A DNA stretch of 40,874 bases from Saprolegnia diclina VS20 (lineage: Eukaryota > Oomycota > Saprolegniomycetes > Saprolegniales > Saprolegniaceae), in NCBI RefSeq assembly GCF_000281045.1, contig NW_008246073.1, forward strand, positions 866,176 through 907,049, written 5' to 3'. The notes beneath the pieces were generated by a model that was not told the origin of the DNA, searched no databases, and was given only the letters and a program-made list of their open reading frames with translations. Shown here in pieces: positions 40,802 to 40,874 of this stretch. A program made the translations under genes and the position numbers. Numbering within the stretch: the first letter of the stretch is position 1; the number at the start of each line of letters is the position of its first letter.

Positions 40802-40874
40802 CGAGATGGATGGAAGAAAAGGACTTGTATTGACATAGTAGATATTGACGATGCACGAGACGACGAGGAGAGAT

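Larger units (their letters stand above)
40227..40874. other. Right edge: palindrome and TATA-like sequences
   Basis: No confident gene. The first 100 bases hold RCC1 upstream sequence with an 8-bp-stem hairpin (ATACCACA/TGTGGTAT, 40324-40348). A long imperfect inverted repeat spans 40472-40542, and CTATATAAGG lies just after it at about 40543. A 28-codon ATG frame at 40689-40775 (MAFSHDSATALDDGKKLDTG) follows, and an 18-base direct repeat lies at 40761-40778 and 40784-40801. This could be the start of a gene or retroelement that continues beyond the window. Confidence 0.4.

Noticed and set aside
1-40874. CRISPR arrays, operons, riboswitches or bacterial regulatory sites
   Set aside because: The window is spliced eukaryotic DNA; no regularly spaced repeats or ribosome-binding-site-led gene strings are present.

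Overview
This window looks like nuclear DNA of an oomycete, most probably a member of the Saprolegniales (Achlya/Thraustotheca/Saprolegnia/Aphanomyces type). That is inference from gene content and architecture. The genes are eukaryotic: EF-1alpha, ribosomal protein L27a/uL15, PARN, RCC1, PIG-V, SFT2, a COMM-domain protein, Erv1 and an HMG-box protein. There is a START-like/FYVE protein of the kind common in oomycetes. Coding sequence has strong G/C at third codon positions, genes are very tightly packed, and nearly every intron is only 40-65 nt long.

Twenty-one protein-coding genes can be modelled by hand. Left part (1-12,200): an ankyrin-repeat protein (minus, 8 exons) diverges from a tRNA-dihydrouridine synthase. 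A FYVE protein converges on the GPI mannosyltransferase PIG-V (minus, 9 exons). PIG-V diverges from a COMM-domain protein, which converges on SFT2. Then comes RPL27A, with an intron directly after its ATG, and a 175-residue protein of unknown function (minus).

Middle part (12,250-26,500): a WW/IQ/ankyrin protein shares a 77-bp divergent promoter gap with the 175-residue gene. Next are two multi-exon genes in tandem that share a C-terminal module and lysine-rich tails; I do not recognise the family. A 1.06-kb DNA transposon remnant with terminal inverted repeats and a 3-bp target duplication follows. After it lie a coiled-coil/WD40 protein, a ZC2HC-type zinc-finger protein (minus) and a BAH-domain protein.

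Right part (26,500-40,874): a leucine-rich-repeat protein (minus, 9 exons), a LisH-like protein with poly-Asn and a cysteine-rich region, and an HMG-box protein (minus). A gene-poor 3-kb stretch with CCAAT-box arrays and coding-like debris precedes intronless EF-1alpha. Then come PARN with a C-terminal CaaX motif, an Erv1 sulfhydryl oxidase with an unusual N-terminal cysteine pair (minus), and the Ran exchange factor RCC1 (minus). The end of the window holds a long imperfect palindrome beside TATA-like sequences.

The genes belong to general cell biology (translation, GPI anchors, trafficking, chromatin, mRNA decay) and form no operon-like pathway. Neighbours mostly alternate as convergent pairs 35-270 bp apart and divergent pairs sharing short promoters. 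Exon models were built by eye from GT...AG junctions that restore one open frame. In every spliced model the summed exon length is a multiple of three, but boundaries may still be off by a base or more. I saw no clearly novel biological system; the most interesting items are listed as findings.
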